A DNA stretch of 64,000 nt from Rhizomicrobium sp. (lineage in GTDB: Bacteria > Pseudomonadota > Alphaproteobacteria > Micropepsales > Micropepsaceae): positions 310,001-374,000 of the forward strand of contig JBBCHM010000001.1 in the NCBI GenBank assembly GCA_037200045.1, given 5' to 3'. A program made the translations under genes and the position numbers. A model generated the notes under the pieces. It did no database searches. It was not told the DNA's origin and saw nothing but the letters and a program-made list of their open reading frames with translations. This document shows positions 20,966 to 29,227 of the stretch, one piece after another (position 1 is the first letter of the stretch; each line of letters begins with the position of its first letter).

Positions 20966-21373
20966 TCAGCCACGGCCAGCCTCCGCCTTTTCGAGGACAA
21001 CGACGAGGCAGCCATCCGCCGCGGTTCGCCGCACGTCGAGGTAGCGCCCGGCCGGAATCGGCACGCGCCGGAAGAAGCGGCCCTGGGGCAGTTCCAGCCG
21101 GTGGATGGCGGCCGTGCGCAACTCGGGCGGCACCTGGCGGACGCCGGACAGCACCAGCGCCGCGCCTTCGATCGTCGTCTCGACCCGGTCGATGTTCACG
21201 CCGGGCAGCGCCACGAAAATCAGGACCTCGCGCGCCGTTTCGAGCACGTCCACCGGCGGCTGCCATTGCGGCGACCGCGCGCCGGGCTCGAAAAGCTGCT
21301 GCTGCAGGCGTTCGGCCCGGGCCAGCATCTCGCAGGCTTCGGACCACATCCAGTTGCGGGATTCATTGTCCAT
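20966..21373 (-). CDS. Small heat-shock protein (Hsp20/alpha-crystallin)
   Basis: 135 residues with one alpha-crystallin domain (about residues 40-130). DVLETAREVLIFVALPGVNIDRVETTIEGAALVLSG and IPAGRYLDVRRTAADGCLVVVL carry the usual alternating beta strands; the family's A-x-x-x-n-G-v-L region is degenerate. It holds denatured proteins as an ATP-independent chaperone. It is directly upstream of lon with 25 bases between, so folding and degradation are co-expressed. No heat-shock promoter could be confidently read upstream. Confidence 0.85.
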   Translation of the reverse strand: MDNESRNWMWSEACEMLARAERLQQQLFEPGARSPQWQPPVDVLETAREVLIFVALPGVNIDRVETTIEGAALVLSGVRQVPPELRTAAIHRLELPQGRFFRRVPIPAGRYLDVRRTAADGCLVVVLEKAEAGRG

Positions 21374-21489
21374 GACGGCTCACCGAGTCGGGGTCGGGCA
21401 AGAACGCCCGCCGGATAGGAGGATTCCACATTTCGCGGCCCGGTTCACGCCGCCATCGACCGCGCCGGAGTTCCCGGAGGTCTGAAGGC

Positions 21490-22134
21490 CTATTTCGGGA
21501 AACCAACACTTTGCGCGAAGGCGACGAATTGCGTCGATGGCAGGTTCATTCGCCGCGCGAGCTTCGCATAATCGATGGCACCGCGGAACACCGATCCGAG
21601 TCCTTCCGCGGCGCAATACAGATAGACGTTTTGGCCGATGAAACCGGCATCGACCGAGGCGTAAAGCCGGCGATCCTCGGGCGGCACCTCGGTCATGCGC
21701 TCGCCATGCGCGACATAGATAAGATTGAGCGGCGCCGTCGCTACGTAATCCTGCGTTCCCGTGTCGCCACGGATGTCGTCCTTAAGGTAAGGCACGAGCG
21801 CGTGCGCCACCGGATCGTAAAGCCACACGCCGTCGGCCATCGCGGCATAGACGTCGATCACCATCGCATGCCGCCAACAGGGGACGGTACGCTCGCCACT
21901 GGACCGGTTTATACCGAAAGCCGCCCATAGAAGATTCGACAGCGTTTGCATGGGCAGGGGTTTACTTGCATATTCACGCGTCGAACGCCGCGCCTTCAGC
22001 GCCGTCAACAGCGGCATCCCGCCGCTTTCCAGCGGTGCCGGCAGCATCCGGATGTTCTGCGCAAGAGCCGTTGTAGCCGTCGCGCCCACCACTGTCGCGG
22101 CCGCGAGGCCCACCTGCATGTCACGCCTCGTCAT
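21490..22134 (-). CDS. Exported SagB/ThcOx-type nitroreductase
   Basis: 214 residues from the ATG at 22134, where AGAGAG is eight bases upstream. The N-terminus TRRDMQVGLAAATVVGATAT is a twin-arginine-like signal, fitting export with a bound flavin. The mature part begins with LLTALKARRSTREYASKPL, the FMN-phosphate loop of nitroreductases, and ends with IGQNVYLYCAAEGLGSVFRG, the second conserved segment. It probably reduces an unknown substrate or forms oxidised rings in the periplasm. It stands alone with no operon partner. Confidence 0.78.
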   Translation of the reverse strand: MTRRDMQVGLAAATVVGATATTALAQNIRMLPAPLESGGMPLLTALKARRSTREYASKPLPMQTLSNLLWAAFGINRSSGERTVPCWRHAMVIDVYAAMADGVWLYDPVAHALVPYLKDDIRGDTGTQDYVATAPLNLIYVAHGERMTEVPPEDRRLYASVDAGFIGQNVYLYCAAEGLGSVFRGAIDYAKLARRMNLPSTQFVAFAQSVGFPK

Positions 22135-22274
22135 CACGATCGCTCTCTTGCTTATCACCGACTGCGCTTTACCCTATTCTTCCGACTAGGACCGATGTTG
22201 AGGCGGATCAATCGGATGGCTTCCGGCCTTGATCGGCGTCACTGTCCTGTCGACTTTGGATCGCAAATCAAACG

Positions 22275-22742
22275 ATGCTAAGCGCTGGAATTCTCCTCTT
22301 TCGCCGCCGCGAAGGCGTGTTGGAAGTGTTCCTCGTCCATCCGGGCGGTCCTTTTTGGGTAAGAAAGGATCTGGGCGCCTGGTCGCTGCCTAAGGGGCTG
22401 GTTGAGGCGGGCGAGGACCTGCTCGTCGCGGCCAGGCGAGAAGTGAAGGAGGAAACCGGACTCGATGTGGCCGGCCGGTTCCACGATCTGGGCGAGTTCC
22501 GGCTGCCCGGCGGGAAGCGGCTGCACGTCTGGACCATCGAAAAGGACTACGATCCGGCGAATCTGAAGAGCAATCTGTTCGAAATGGTCTGGCCGCCAAA
22601 ATCCGGACAAGCCCGCCGTTTTCCGGAAGTCGATCGCGGCGCGTGGTTTGACAGGGCGGAGGCATTGAAGAAGGTCCATAAAGGCCAGCGCACGATCCTG
22701 GAAAGCTTCTTTGCCGGGTTCGCCGTGCAAGAGAAGGCCTAG
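22275..22742 (+). CDS. Nudix hydrolase
   Basis: 155 residues with a complete Nudix box: GLVEAGEDLLVAARREVKEETGL (G-x5-E-x7-REV-x-EE-x-G), near residues 41-64. The N-terminal SAGILLFRRREGVLEVFLVHPGGPFW and the PKG preceding the box are typical of the NTP pyrophosphohydrolase/AP4A type. It cleaves nucleoside-diphosphate-linked compounds in the cytoplasm, substrate unknown. The metallophosphoesterase gene starts four bases after its stop; both hydrolyse phosphoesters. Confidence 0.88.
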   Translation: MLSAGILLFRRREGVLEVFLVHPGGPFWVRKDLGAWSLPKGLVEAGEDLLVAARREVKEETGLDVAGRFHDLGEFRLPGGKRLHVWTIEKDYDPANLKSNLFEMVWPPKSGQARRFPEVDRGAWFDRAEALKKVHKGQRTILESFFAGFAVQEKA

Positions 22743-22746
22743 CGGA

Positions 22747-23688
22747 TTGACCGACGACGAATTGCTCCAGACATTGTCGGACCGTCTTGGACGGACGCTT
22801 GCCAGGCAGCGCCTCGGAATCGAGCGCGACCGTGGGGCGCAAATCTTCGGGCAGGGTCTGAATTTCTTCCATCCCGAAAACCTTCCCTCGGCCCGCAACC
22901 TCATTGCCGCGGTCCTGATGGCGAGCGGGCTCTATCGGCGTGGTTTGCGCAACGCGCGAAACGTGGCGGTCCGGCACAACGAAATTCGATCGCCCCGGCT
23001 TCCGAGGGCGTTCGACGGCTATAGGCTGCTCCATCTCAGCGATCTGCACGTCGACCTGTCGGACGAGATCACGGAATGTGTTGCGCGGCTCGTCGCCAGC
23101 TGCGACTACGACGTCTGCGTCATGACCGGCGATTATCGCGCCGCGACATCGGGACCGCACGACGCGGCCGTGGCCGGCATGCGCCGAATTCGGGATGCGC
23201 TGAGAGGGCCGGTCTATGGCGTGCTCGGAAATCACGACGGCGCCGCGATGGTGCCGGAACTGGAAGCATTCGGCATACGCCTGCTCATGAACGAAAGCGT
23301 CGACCTGGAATGCGGCGACGCGCGCATCCGCCTAGCCGGCGTGGACGATGCGCACTACTTCCGAACGGACAACCTCGAAAAGGTCGCGGCCGAGACGCCG
23401 GAATCGATGTTTTCAATTCTGCTGTCGCATACGCCTGAAATTTATCGCCAGGCGGCCCATGCCGGCTTCGATGTTATGCTCAGCGGCCACACGCATGGCG
23501 GCCAGATTTGCCTGCCGGGCGGATTTCCCGTCACGCTGGATTCCGTGCTGCCGCGTCGACTGGGTTCGGGGGCGTGGCGGCACGCCGATATGGCGGGCTA
23601 TACCTCCCGGGGCGCCGGCTGCTCAATCATTCCTGTGCGGTTCAACTGTCCGCCGGAAATCACCCTGCACCATCTCCGATCGGCTTAG
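22747..23688 (+). CDS. Metallophosphoesterase
   Basis: 313 residues of the calcineurin-like superfamily. The metal-binding motifs appear in order: DLHVD (D-x-H) after LLHLSD, then MTGDY (GD), GVLGNHDG (GNHD), LSHTPE and SGHTHGGQ (GHTH). A hydrophobic stretch near residues 45-60 (LIAAVLMASGLYRRG) suggests loose membrane association, as in YkuE-type proteins. The TTG at 22747 follows AAGG by eight bases; the open frame reaches back into the Nudix gene. It is probably co-transcribed with that gene. Substrate unknown. Confidence 0.87.
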   Translation: MTDDELLQTLSDRLGRTLARQRLGIERDRGAQIFGQGLNFFHPENLPSARNLIAAVLMASGLYRRGLRNARNVAVRHNEIRSPRLPRAFDGYRLLHLSDLHVDLSDEITECVARLVASCDYDVCVMTGDYRAATSGPHDAAVAGMRRIRDALRGPVYGVLGNHDGAAMVPELEAFGIRLLMNESVDLECGDARIRLAGVDDAHYFRTDNLEKVAAETPESMFSILLSHTPEIYRQAAHAGFDVMLSGHTHGGQICLPGGFPVTLDSVLPRRLGSGAWRHADMAGYTSRGAGCSIIPVRFNCPPEITLHHLRSA

Positions 23689-23766
23689 CGGCCACTATCT
23701 ATCCGATCGCCTTCAATGGATGCTTTCGAGCGGAAACGCCCGAATGCTTAAGGAGCATGCGGCCCG

Positions 23767-23782
23767 GGACGGAAAACCGTCC
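23767..23782 (+). terminator. Hairpin after the metallophosphoesterase gene
   Basis: GGACGG-aaaa-CCGTCC is a perfect six-base-pair stem about 80 bases after the stop. It lacks a T-tract, so it is a weak or Rho-assisted terminator candidate. It immediately precedes the -35 of the TetR gene. Confidence 0.3.
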
Positions 23783-23785
23783 GTC

Positions 23786-23835
23786 TTGACGATCCTAATA
23801 TGATTAGGCAAAATACTAACGTATTTTTACGGTAA
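23786..23835 (+). promoter_or_regulatory. Promoter and candidate TetR auto-operators
   Basis: TTGACG at 23786 resembles a -35 element. Three palindromes follow: CCTAAT-atg-ATTAGG (23794-23808), AAAATAC-taac-GTATTTT (23810-23827) and TTAC-g-GTAA (23827-23835). The first lies in the spacer and the second over the expected -10, which is where an autorepressor would bind. This reading is by eye. Confidence 0.5.
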
Positions 23836-23839
23836 TGGC

Positions 23840-24427
23840 ATGGCGACCGCACAGGCGCGTTTGGTGAAGGAAGCAACCGCGCTGGTAAACCGGCACGGGC
23901 TCGATGGCCTGTCCATGAGCGACCTGGCGCAGGCGATGAACGTGCGGACGCCGTCGCTCTATTCCCATGTCGCCGGGCTGGACGAGGTCAAGCGATTGCT
24001 CGCGCTGCACGGCCTGGCCGAGCTGAACGCCGCCGCGATGCGCGTGACGATCGGAAAATCCGGTCCGGACGCGGTCCGTGCGCTGCTCAATGGCTATCGC
24101 GATTTTGCCGAGAGGAATCCCGGCCTTTACGCCGCGACAGTGCCGACGCCGCCGCGCGCGGACCGCGAATGGAGCGGCGCGGTGGATCTTCTGATGTCCA
24201 CGTTTCTGGCCGCGCTTCAGCAATACGGTCTGCGCGGCGCCGATGCGGTGCATGCGCTGCGCGGCCTGCGCAGCCTCGTGCACGGCTTCGTTTCGCTCGA
24301 AGCCGCCGGCGCGCTGAAGCATCCGGTGGATCGCGACGAAAGCTTCGCGTGGCTGGTCGAGTCCTTCCTCGCCGCGCTCGACAAGATGGCCGCGTCCCCG
24401 CGCGGCGGACAGGCAGGGCGCAAATGA
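23840..24427 (+). CDS. TetR family transcriptional regulator
   Basis: 195 residues. The N-terminal helix-turn-helix is clear: LVNRHGLDGLSMSDLAQAMNVRTPSLYSHVAGLDEV, residues 16-51. The C-terminal ligand domain resembles the TetR_C_33/WHG class. No Shine-Dalgarno is visible before the ATG at 23840, so initiation may be on a short leader. It overlaps the isocitrate-lyase-family gene by four bases (ATGA) and is the first gene of a six-gene unit. It most likely represses its own operon through the palindromes upstream, with a pathway acid as inducer. Confidence 0.85.
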   Translation: MATAQARLVKEATALVNRHGLDGLSMSDLAQAMNVRTPSLYSHVAGLDEVKRLLALHGLAELNAAAMRVTIGKSGPDAVRALLNGYRDFAERNPGLYAATVPTPPRADREWSGAVDLLMSTFLAALQQYGLRGADAVHALRGLRSLVHGFVSLEAAGALKHPVDRDESFAWLVESFLAALDKMAASPRGGQAGRK

Positions 24428-25287
24428 AACCGACCGCAAGACTGCGCGAGTTGCTGCGCCAGCCGGACATGATCGTGGCGCCCGGCGCGTGGGACGGCAT
24501 CACCGCGCGGCTCACCGAACAGGCCGGATACGACGCGGTTTACATGACCGGCGCCGGTACCTCGATGGCGCGGGGCTTTCCCGATTTCGGCCTTCTGACC
24601 ATGGACGAGATGGCGGACAACGCCGCCGTGATGGCGCGCACCGTCACGATCCCGCTGATCGCCGATGCCGACACCGGCTATGGCAACGAACTCAACGTCA
24701 CGCGCACCGTGCGCGAGTTCGAAGGGCGCGGCGTGGCCGGCCTCCATATCGAGGACCAGGTCTCGCCCAAGCGCTGCGGTCATCTCGACGGCAAGGAGAT
24801 CATCCCGGCGCCGCAATTTCTCTCCAAAATACGTGCGGCCGTCGCGGCGCGGCGCGATCCGGATTTCCTCATCATCGCGCGCACCGATTCCCGTGCGGTC
24901 GCCGGATTCGAGGAAGCGATCGCGCGCGCCAATGCGGCGCTGGAGGCGGGTGCCGACATGGCGTTCGTCGAGGCGGTCCAGACACCGGAAGAACTCGCCG
25001 CAGTGCCGCTGCGCGTGAAAGGGCCGTGCCTGCTCAATGTCGTGCCGGGCGGAAAGACGCCGCGCATTCCGCTCGCCGAGGCGCAGACGCTGGGCTACCG
25101 CCTCGCGATCCTGCCGGGGCTTCTGCTGGGGGCGGTGATGATCGCCGCCGATCAGGCCCTGCGCGCCGTGAAGGAAAACGGGATCACGCCGGAGACGCCG
25201 CGCAACGCCGGCGTCGCCGATACGTTTCGGCGTTTCGGCGCGGATGAATGGAACGCGCTGCGCCAGCGTTTCGCGGCGGACGGCTGA
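24424..25287 (+). CDS. Isocitrate lyase/PEP-mutase family C-C lyase
   Basis: 287 residues. DADTGYG (81-87) is the metal site and HIEDQVSPKRCGH (108-120) holds the lyase cysteine C118. The KRCGH form is typical of 2-methylisocitrate lyase, isocitrate lyase and dimethylmalate lyase rather than phosphonomutases. It should split a hydroxylated di- or tricarboxylate into pyruvate or glyoxylate plus a smaller acid. The ATG overlaps the regulator stop and the LeuC-like gene begins three bases after its own stop. Substrate identity is open: 2-methylisocitrate and 2,3-dimethylmalate are both plausible. Confidence 0.87.
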   Translation: MKPTARLRELLRQPDMIVAPGAWDGITARLTEQAGYDAVYMTGAGTSMARGFPDFGLLTMDEMADNAAVMARTVTIPLIADADTGYGNELNVTRTVREFEGRGVAGLHIEDQVSPKRCGHLDGKEIIPAPQFLSKIRAAVAARRDPDFLIIARTDSRAVAGFEEAIARANAALEAGADMAFVEAVQTPEELAAVPLRVKGPCLLNVVPGGKTPRIPLAEAQTLGYRLAILPGLLLGAVMIAADQALRAVKENGITPETPRNAGVADTFRRFGADEWNALRQRFAADG

Positions 25288-25289
25288 CC

Positions 25290-26687
25290 ATGCCGCGCAC
25301 GCTGTTCGAGAAGATCTGGGACGCGCATGTCGTGCGCGATCTCGGCGACGGCTGGTCGCTGCTGCATATCGACCGGCATCTTCTCCACGACCTCTCAGGG
25401 CCGCCGGCGTTGGCGGAGATCGACCGTCGCGGCCTCAAGGTCCGCGATCCGGAACTGACCTTTGCCGTCGCCGACCACGCCGTCTCCAGCGCGCCGGACC
25501 GCGTGGCGGAGACCTTTCCGCTCGGCGGCCGGCTCTACGGCATGTTGAAGCATCTCGCGCAGAAGGACGGTATTCGGTTCTTCGATCTTGGCCATAAAGG
25601 TCAGGGCATCGTGCATGTCATGGGGCCGGAGCTGGGACTGGTTCTGCCCGGTGTGACGCTGATCTGCGGCGACAGCCACACCTGCACCAACGGCGCGCTC
25701 GGCGCGCTTGCCTTCGGCGTCGGCAATTCGGAGAGCGCGCACGCACTCGCGACCCAGACCCTGCGCCAGCGTCGGCCGAAACAGATGCGTGTCCGTTTCG
25801 AGGGCACGCTCGGGCAGGGCGTTGCACCGAAGGACATGATCCTGCATCTGATCGGAAAGATCGGCGCCGCGGCCGGCGCGGGCCATGCCGTCGAATATGC
25901 CGGCGCCGCCGTTCGCGCCATGTCCATCGAAGGCCGCCTGACGGTCTGCAACCTGACCGTCGAGCTCGGCGCCAAATACGGGCTGATCGCTCCGGACGAG
26001 AAGACCTTCGCATGGTTGCGTGGCCGTCCCTTTGCGCCGCAAGGCGCCGCCTTCGACCGCGCCGTCGAACGCTGGGGCATGCTCCGCACGGACGATGACG
26101 CACGGTTCGACCGCGAAGAGATCGTGGACGCGTCCGCCATCGTCCCGACCGTGACCTGGGGTACCAGCCCCGAGCATGTGATGCCGATCGACGGCACGAT
26201 CCCGTCGCCGTCTTCGCAGTCCGATCCCGAAACGCGCAAGGCCTATGCGGCGGCGCTTGACTATATGGGCCTCGAAGGCGGAAAGCCCATCGCAGGCACG
26301 AAGATCGATTGGGTGTTCATCGGCTCCTGCGCCAATTCGCGGCTGCCCGATCTGCGCGAGGCGGCGGCGCTCGCGCGGGGCCGCCATGTCGCGTCCGGCG
26401 TGACCGCCTGGGTCGTGCCCGGCTCGGAACAGGTCAAGCGCGATGCGCAAGCTGAGGGCCTGGACAAGGTGTTTCGCGATGCCGGATTCGAATGGCGCGA
26501 ACCGGGTTGCAGCCTGTGCGTCGCCGCCAATGGCGAGCGCGTGCCGCCGGGTGCGCGCGTGGTTTCAACCTCGAACCGCAATTTCGTCGGCCGGCAAGGT
26601 CCGGACGCGCGCACGCATCTGGCGAGCCCGGCGATGGCGGTTGCAGCGGCCGTCACGGGCCAGCTCACCGATGTGAGGCGGCTGTGA
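25290..26687 (+). CDS. LeuC-like aconitase-family (de)hydratase, large subunit
   Basis: 465 residues. It has the three [4Fe-4S] cysteine positions of the family: one in GSCANSR near residue 345 and two in EPGCSLCVAANGE near 405-411. Active-site motif CGDSHTCTNGALGALAFG is intact. LeuC works with a LeuD partner, and the next gene supplies it with a one-base overlap (TGATG). No leuA or leuB is nearby, so this is probably not leucine synthesis. The closest logic is dimethylmaleate hydratase or a methylaconitase-type hydratase in a catabolic unit. Confidence 0.88.
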   Translation: MPRTLFEKIWDAHVVRDLGDGWSLLHIDRHLLHDLSGPPALAEIDRRGLKVRDPELTFAVADHAVSSAPDRVAETFPLGGRLYGMLKHLAQKDGIRFFDLGHKGQGIVHVMGPELGLVLPGVTLICGDSHTCTNGALGALAFGVGNSESAHALATQTLRQRRPKQMRVRFEGTLGQGVAPKDMILHLIGKIGAAAGAGHAVEYAGAAVRAMSIEGRLTVCNLTVELGAKYGLIAPDEKTFAWLRGRPFAPQGAAFDRAVERWGMLRTDDDARFDREEIVDASAIVPTVTWGTSPEHVMPIDGTIPSPSSQSDPETRKAYAAALDYMGLEGGKPIAGTKIDWVFIGSCANSRLPDLREAAALARGRHVASGVTAWVVPGSEQVKRDAQAEGLDKVFRDAGFEWREPGCSLCVAANGERVPPGARVVSTSNRNFVGRQGPDARTHLASPAMAVAAAVTGQLTDVRRL

Positions 26688-27301
26688 TGCAACCTTTCAC
26701 GACCGTCACCGGCGCCGCGATTCCCCTGCCGCGATCCAACATCGATACGGACGTCATCATTCGCATCGAAAGGCTGACGCAGGGCGGCGATCTCGGGCTC
26801 TATGCGTTCGAGGTGCTGCGCTATCGGCCCGACGGCTCGCCCGATCCCGCCAGCGTATTCAATGAACCGCGTTTCGCGGGCGCGTCGATCCTGCTGGCCG
26901 GCCGTAATTTCGGCTGCGGTTCCTCGCGCGAGGGCGCGGTGACGGCGTTGATGGCGATGGGCCTGCGCTGCGTGATCGCGCCCAGCTTCGGTGACATCTT
27001 CTTCGCCAACTGCTTCCGCAATGGGATGCTGCCCGTCGTGCTGCCGGAAGAGACCGTCGGGTTGCTGGCGGCGCAGGCGCGCGACGGCGATTTTACCGTC
27101 GATCTGAAGGCGCGGACGATCCATGCGCCGTCCGGCGAAAGCCTCGCATTCCAGGTCGATCCGTTGCAGCGCGAAGGGCTGCTGGAGGGGCTCGACGAGA
27201 TCGGCCTCACGCTAAAATGGGCCGATGACATTGCCGCCTGGCAGAAGACGGACCGCGCGGCGCACCCATGGGTCTGGCAGATCGAAGGGATAAGTGTGTG
27301 A
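26687..27301 (+). CDS. LeuD-like aconitase-family (de)hydratase, small subunit
   Basis: 204 residues, the usual length of LeuD. SNIDTDVIIRIERL near residues 17-30 and LAGRNFGCGSSREGAVTAL near 69-87 are the family substrate-binding motifs, and PSFGDIFFANCFRNGMLPV follows. It completes the heterodimeric hydratase with the upstream LeuC-like subunit. Both ends overlap their neighbours by one base as TGATG, a sign of tight translational coupling and matched stoichiometry. Confidence 0.9.
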   Translation: MQPFTTVTGAAIPLPRSNIDTDVIIRIERLTQGGDLGLYAFEVLRYRPDGSPDPASVFNEPRFAGASILLAGRNFGCGSSREGAVTALMAMGLRCVIAPSFGDIFFANCFRNGMLPVVLPEETVGLLAAQARDGDFTVDLKARTIHAPSGESLAFQVDPLQREGLLEGLDEIGLTLKWADDIAAWQKTDRAAHPWVWQIEGISV

Positions 27302-28710
27302 TGGCGGACGCGACGGATCCGAACGGCGTGACCGGAACGCTGGCGACCTGGCTCGCGAAGCTGTCGCTCGCCGATGTGCCGCAAGTGGTACGCGAGCGGG
27401 CGAAATATCTTCTGCTCGACGGCGTCGGCTGCGCCCTCGTCGGCGCGAAGTTGCCCTGGTCCATCCTTGCCGCCGAAACCGTGATGCGTTTCGAGGGTGC
27501 CGGCGACAAGACGATCATCGGGTGGGGCCGCACGGCCGCGGGACCGGCGGCGGCCTTGCTCAACAGCAGCTTCATCCAGGGCTTCGAGCTGGACGACTTC
27601 CATCCCACCGCGCCGCTGCACAGCGCTTCGCTGCTCCTGCCGGCGCTGCTCGCCTGCGCGGAAGACGACACGAACGGTAGCGCCTTGCTGCTGGGCGCGA
27701 TCAAGGGCTTCGAGACCGGCCCGCGCGTCGGCCTCGCGCTGCATGGCGCACAGATGCTGTCGCGCGGCTGGCACTCGGGGCCGGTGTTCGGCACCCATGC
27801 CGCCGCCGTTGCCGCCGGCTCGCTGCTCGGCCTCGATGCCGCCGGCTACGAAGACGCGCTCGGTCTCGCCGCGACGCAATCGGGCGGGCTGATGGCGGCG
27901 CAGTTCGAATCCATGGGCAAGCGCATGCAGCACGGCTTTGCGACGCGCAACGGCCTTTATGCCGCGCATCTCGCGGCCGCTGGCTATACGGGAATCAAGC
28001 GCGTGTTCGAGCGCGAATATGGCGGCTTCCTCACCGTGTTCGGCGAGGGTCATGCGCCGGATGCCAGACGCATCGCGAAGGGCCTGGGCGAATCCTGGGA
28101 GACGCCGCGCATCGTCGTGAAACCCTATGCGGCGATGGGCGCGCTGCATGCGCCGCTCGATGCGCTGTTCGAGATCGCCAAACGCCGGCCTTTGCGCGGC
28201 GACGAGATCGCGCATATCGACGTGGATATGTCCCATGCGGGCTATCACCACGGATGGTGGAAGCTGGAGCGCCCGCTCGAGCCGATCGGTGCCCAGATGA
28301 ACGTTGCCTATGCGCTGGCGGCCGCGATCCTCGATCATGCCGCGCTGGTCGAGCAGTTCACGCCGCAGCGGATCGCTTCGGACGATGTGTGGACGCTCAT
28401 CCCGAAAATCGAGGCACATCACGATCCTGAGTTCGACAAAGCCGGCCCCAACGGCCGCGGCGCGGCGCGGGTTACGATCCGCTTCACCGACGGCACATCC
28501 GAGCAATGTCTGGTTGCCGTCGCGCACGGCATTCTCTCGCCGCTGCCCGCGGGCGAAGTGGTGGTCAAGTTCCGCGCTCTCACGCATGGCATCGTCGCGC
28601 CGGAGCGGGCCGCCCGCATCGAGAGCATGGTTCTCGACCTCGAAAATTTGCGCGATGTTCGAGATTTGCTTGCTCTTCTCGCTCCGCCGGTCGAGCCGGC
28701 GTTCCATTGA
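27301..28710 (+). CDS. MmgE/PrpD family protein
   Basis: 469 residues with the two-domain MmgE/PrpD build. DGVGCALVGA and SSFIQGFELDDFHPTAPLHSAS (near residue 95-115) carry the conserved DD/H active-site set; GTHAAAVAAGSLLGL and KPYAAMGALHAPLDAL follow. Members are 2-methylcitrate dehydratase, cis-aconitate decarboxylase or epimerase-like enzymes. In this operon it could dehydrate or isomerise the acid that the LeuCD-like hydratase and C-C lyase then use. It starts in a TGATG overlap with the LeuD-like gene. Confidence 0.88.
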   Translation: MADATDPNGVTGTLATWLAKLSLADVPQVVRERAKYLLLDGVGCALVGAKLPWSILAAETVMRFEGAGDKTIIGWGRTAAGPAAALLNSSFIQGFELDDFHPTAPLHSASLLLPALLACAEDDTNGSALLLGAIKGFETGPRVGLALHGAQMLSRGWHSGPVFGTHAAAVAAGSLLGLDAAGYEDALGLAATQSGGLMAAQFESMGKRMQHGFATRNGLYAAHLAAAGYTGIKRVFEREYGGFLTVFGEGHAPDARRIAKGLGESWETPRIVVKPYAAMGALHAPLDALFEIAKRRPLRGDEIAHIDVDMSHAGYHHGWWKLERPLEPIGAQMNVAYALAAAILDHAALVEQFTPQRIASDDVWTLIPKIEAHHDPEFDKAGPNGRGAARVTIRFTDGTSEQCLVAVAHGILSPLPAGEVVVKFRALTHGIVAPERAARIESMVLDLENLRDVRDLLALLAPPVEPAFH

Positions 28711-28721
28711 TGGAGACTCCC

Positions 28722-29030
28722 ATGGGCTACGTCGCGCTCTTTTTCGCCGGCGCCTTTCTCTGCAATTGCATTCCGCATCTCGTGGCGGGGTTGCAGGGCA
28801 CGCCGTTTCCGACGCCTTTCGCGCGGCCGCGCGGCATCGGCAGCTCGCCGGCGCTGGTGAACTTCCTGTGGGGTGCGGTCAATTTCGCGATCGGCTTGTT
28901 TCTTCTTTCGCGCCATCCGGTCGCGGTCGGGCCCAATGCCGATTGCCTCGCTCTCGCGGCGGGCGCGTTGCTCCTGGGGCTTTATCTCGCACGTCACTTC
29001 GGAAAGGTGCGCGGCCAAGCCGTATCGTGA
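28722..29030 (+). CDS. Small membrane protein
   Basis: 102 residues with about three hydrophobic segments: GYVALFFAGAFLCNCIPHLVAG near the start, LVNFLWGAVNFAIGLFLL in the middle and LALAAGALLLGLYLARHFG near the end. The ATG at 28722 has GGAG six bases upstream; an ATG at 28710 overlapping the PrpD stop is also possible. I do not recognise the family with certainty. It is last in the TetR-headed operon and could help transport or sense the substrate. Confidence 0.65.
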   Translation: MGYVALFFAGAFLCNCIPHLVAGLQGTPFPTPFARPRGIGSSPALVNFLWGAVNFAIGLFLLSRHPVAVGPNADCLALAAGALLLGLYLARHFGKVRGQAVS

Positions 29031-29044
29031 TCGGGAGTGAACCA

Positions 29045-29227
29045 ATGGCAAAGGCGACTCCCTGGCCGACCGTTCAACTCGCGCGCTTCGCGGCCGAGTT
29101 CGCCCTCCTTTGCGGTAAGCCGTGGAAGGCCTGGGCGGTCCCGGCACGGGGCGACAGCTGCGTCAGGTCCTGCTGGCGGCCGGGGCAGCAACATTCCATT
29201 AGGGGCCCCGCGCGGCGTCAATCATAG
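29045..29227 (+). CDS. Possible small ORF of unknown function
   Basis: 60 codons preceded by GGGAG seven bases before the ATG. The peptide begins MAKATPWPTVQLARFAAEF, is rich in Trp and Arg, and contains two closely spaced Cys. It overlaps the convergent HIT gene by ten bases. No homologue is recognised; it may be a real short gene after the membrane protein or chance. Confidence 0.25.
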   Translation: MAKATPWPTVQLARFAAEFALLCGKPWKAWAVPARGDSCVRSCWRPGQQHSIRGPARRQS

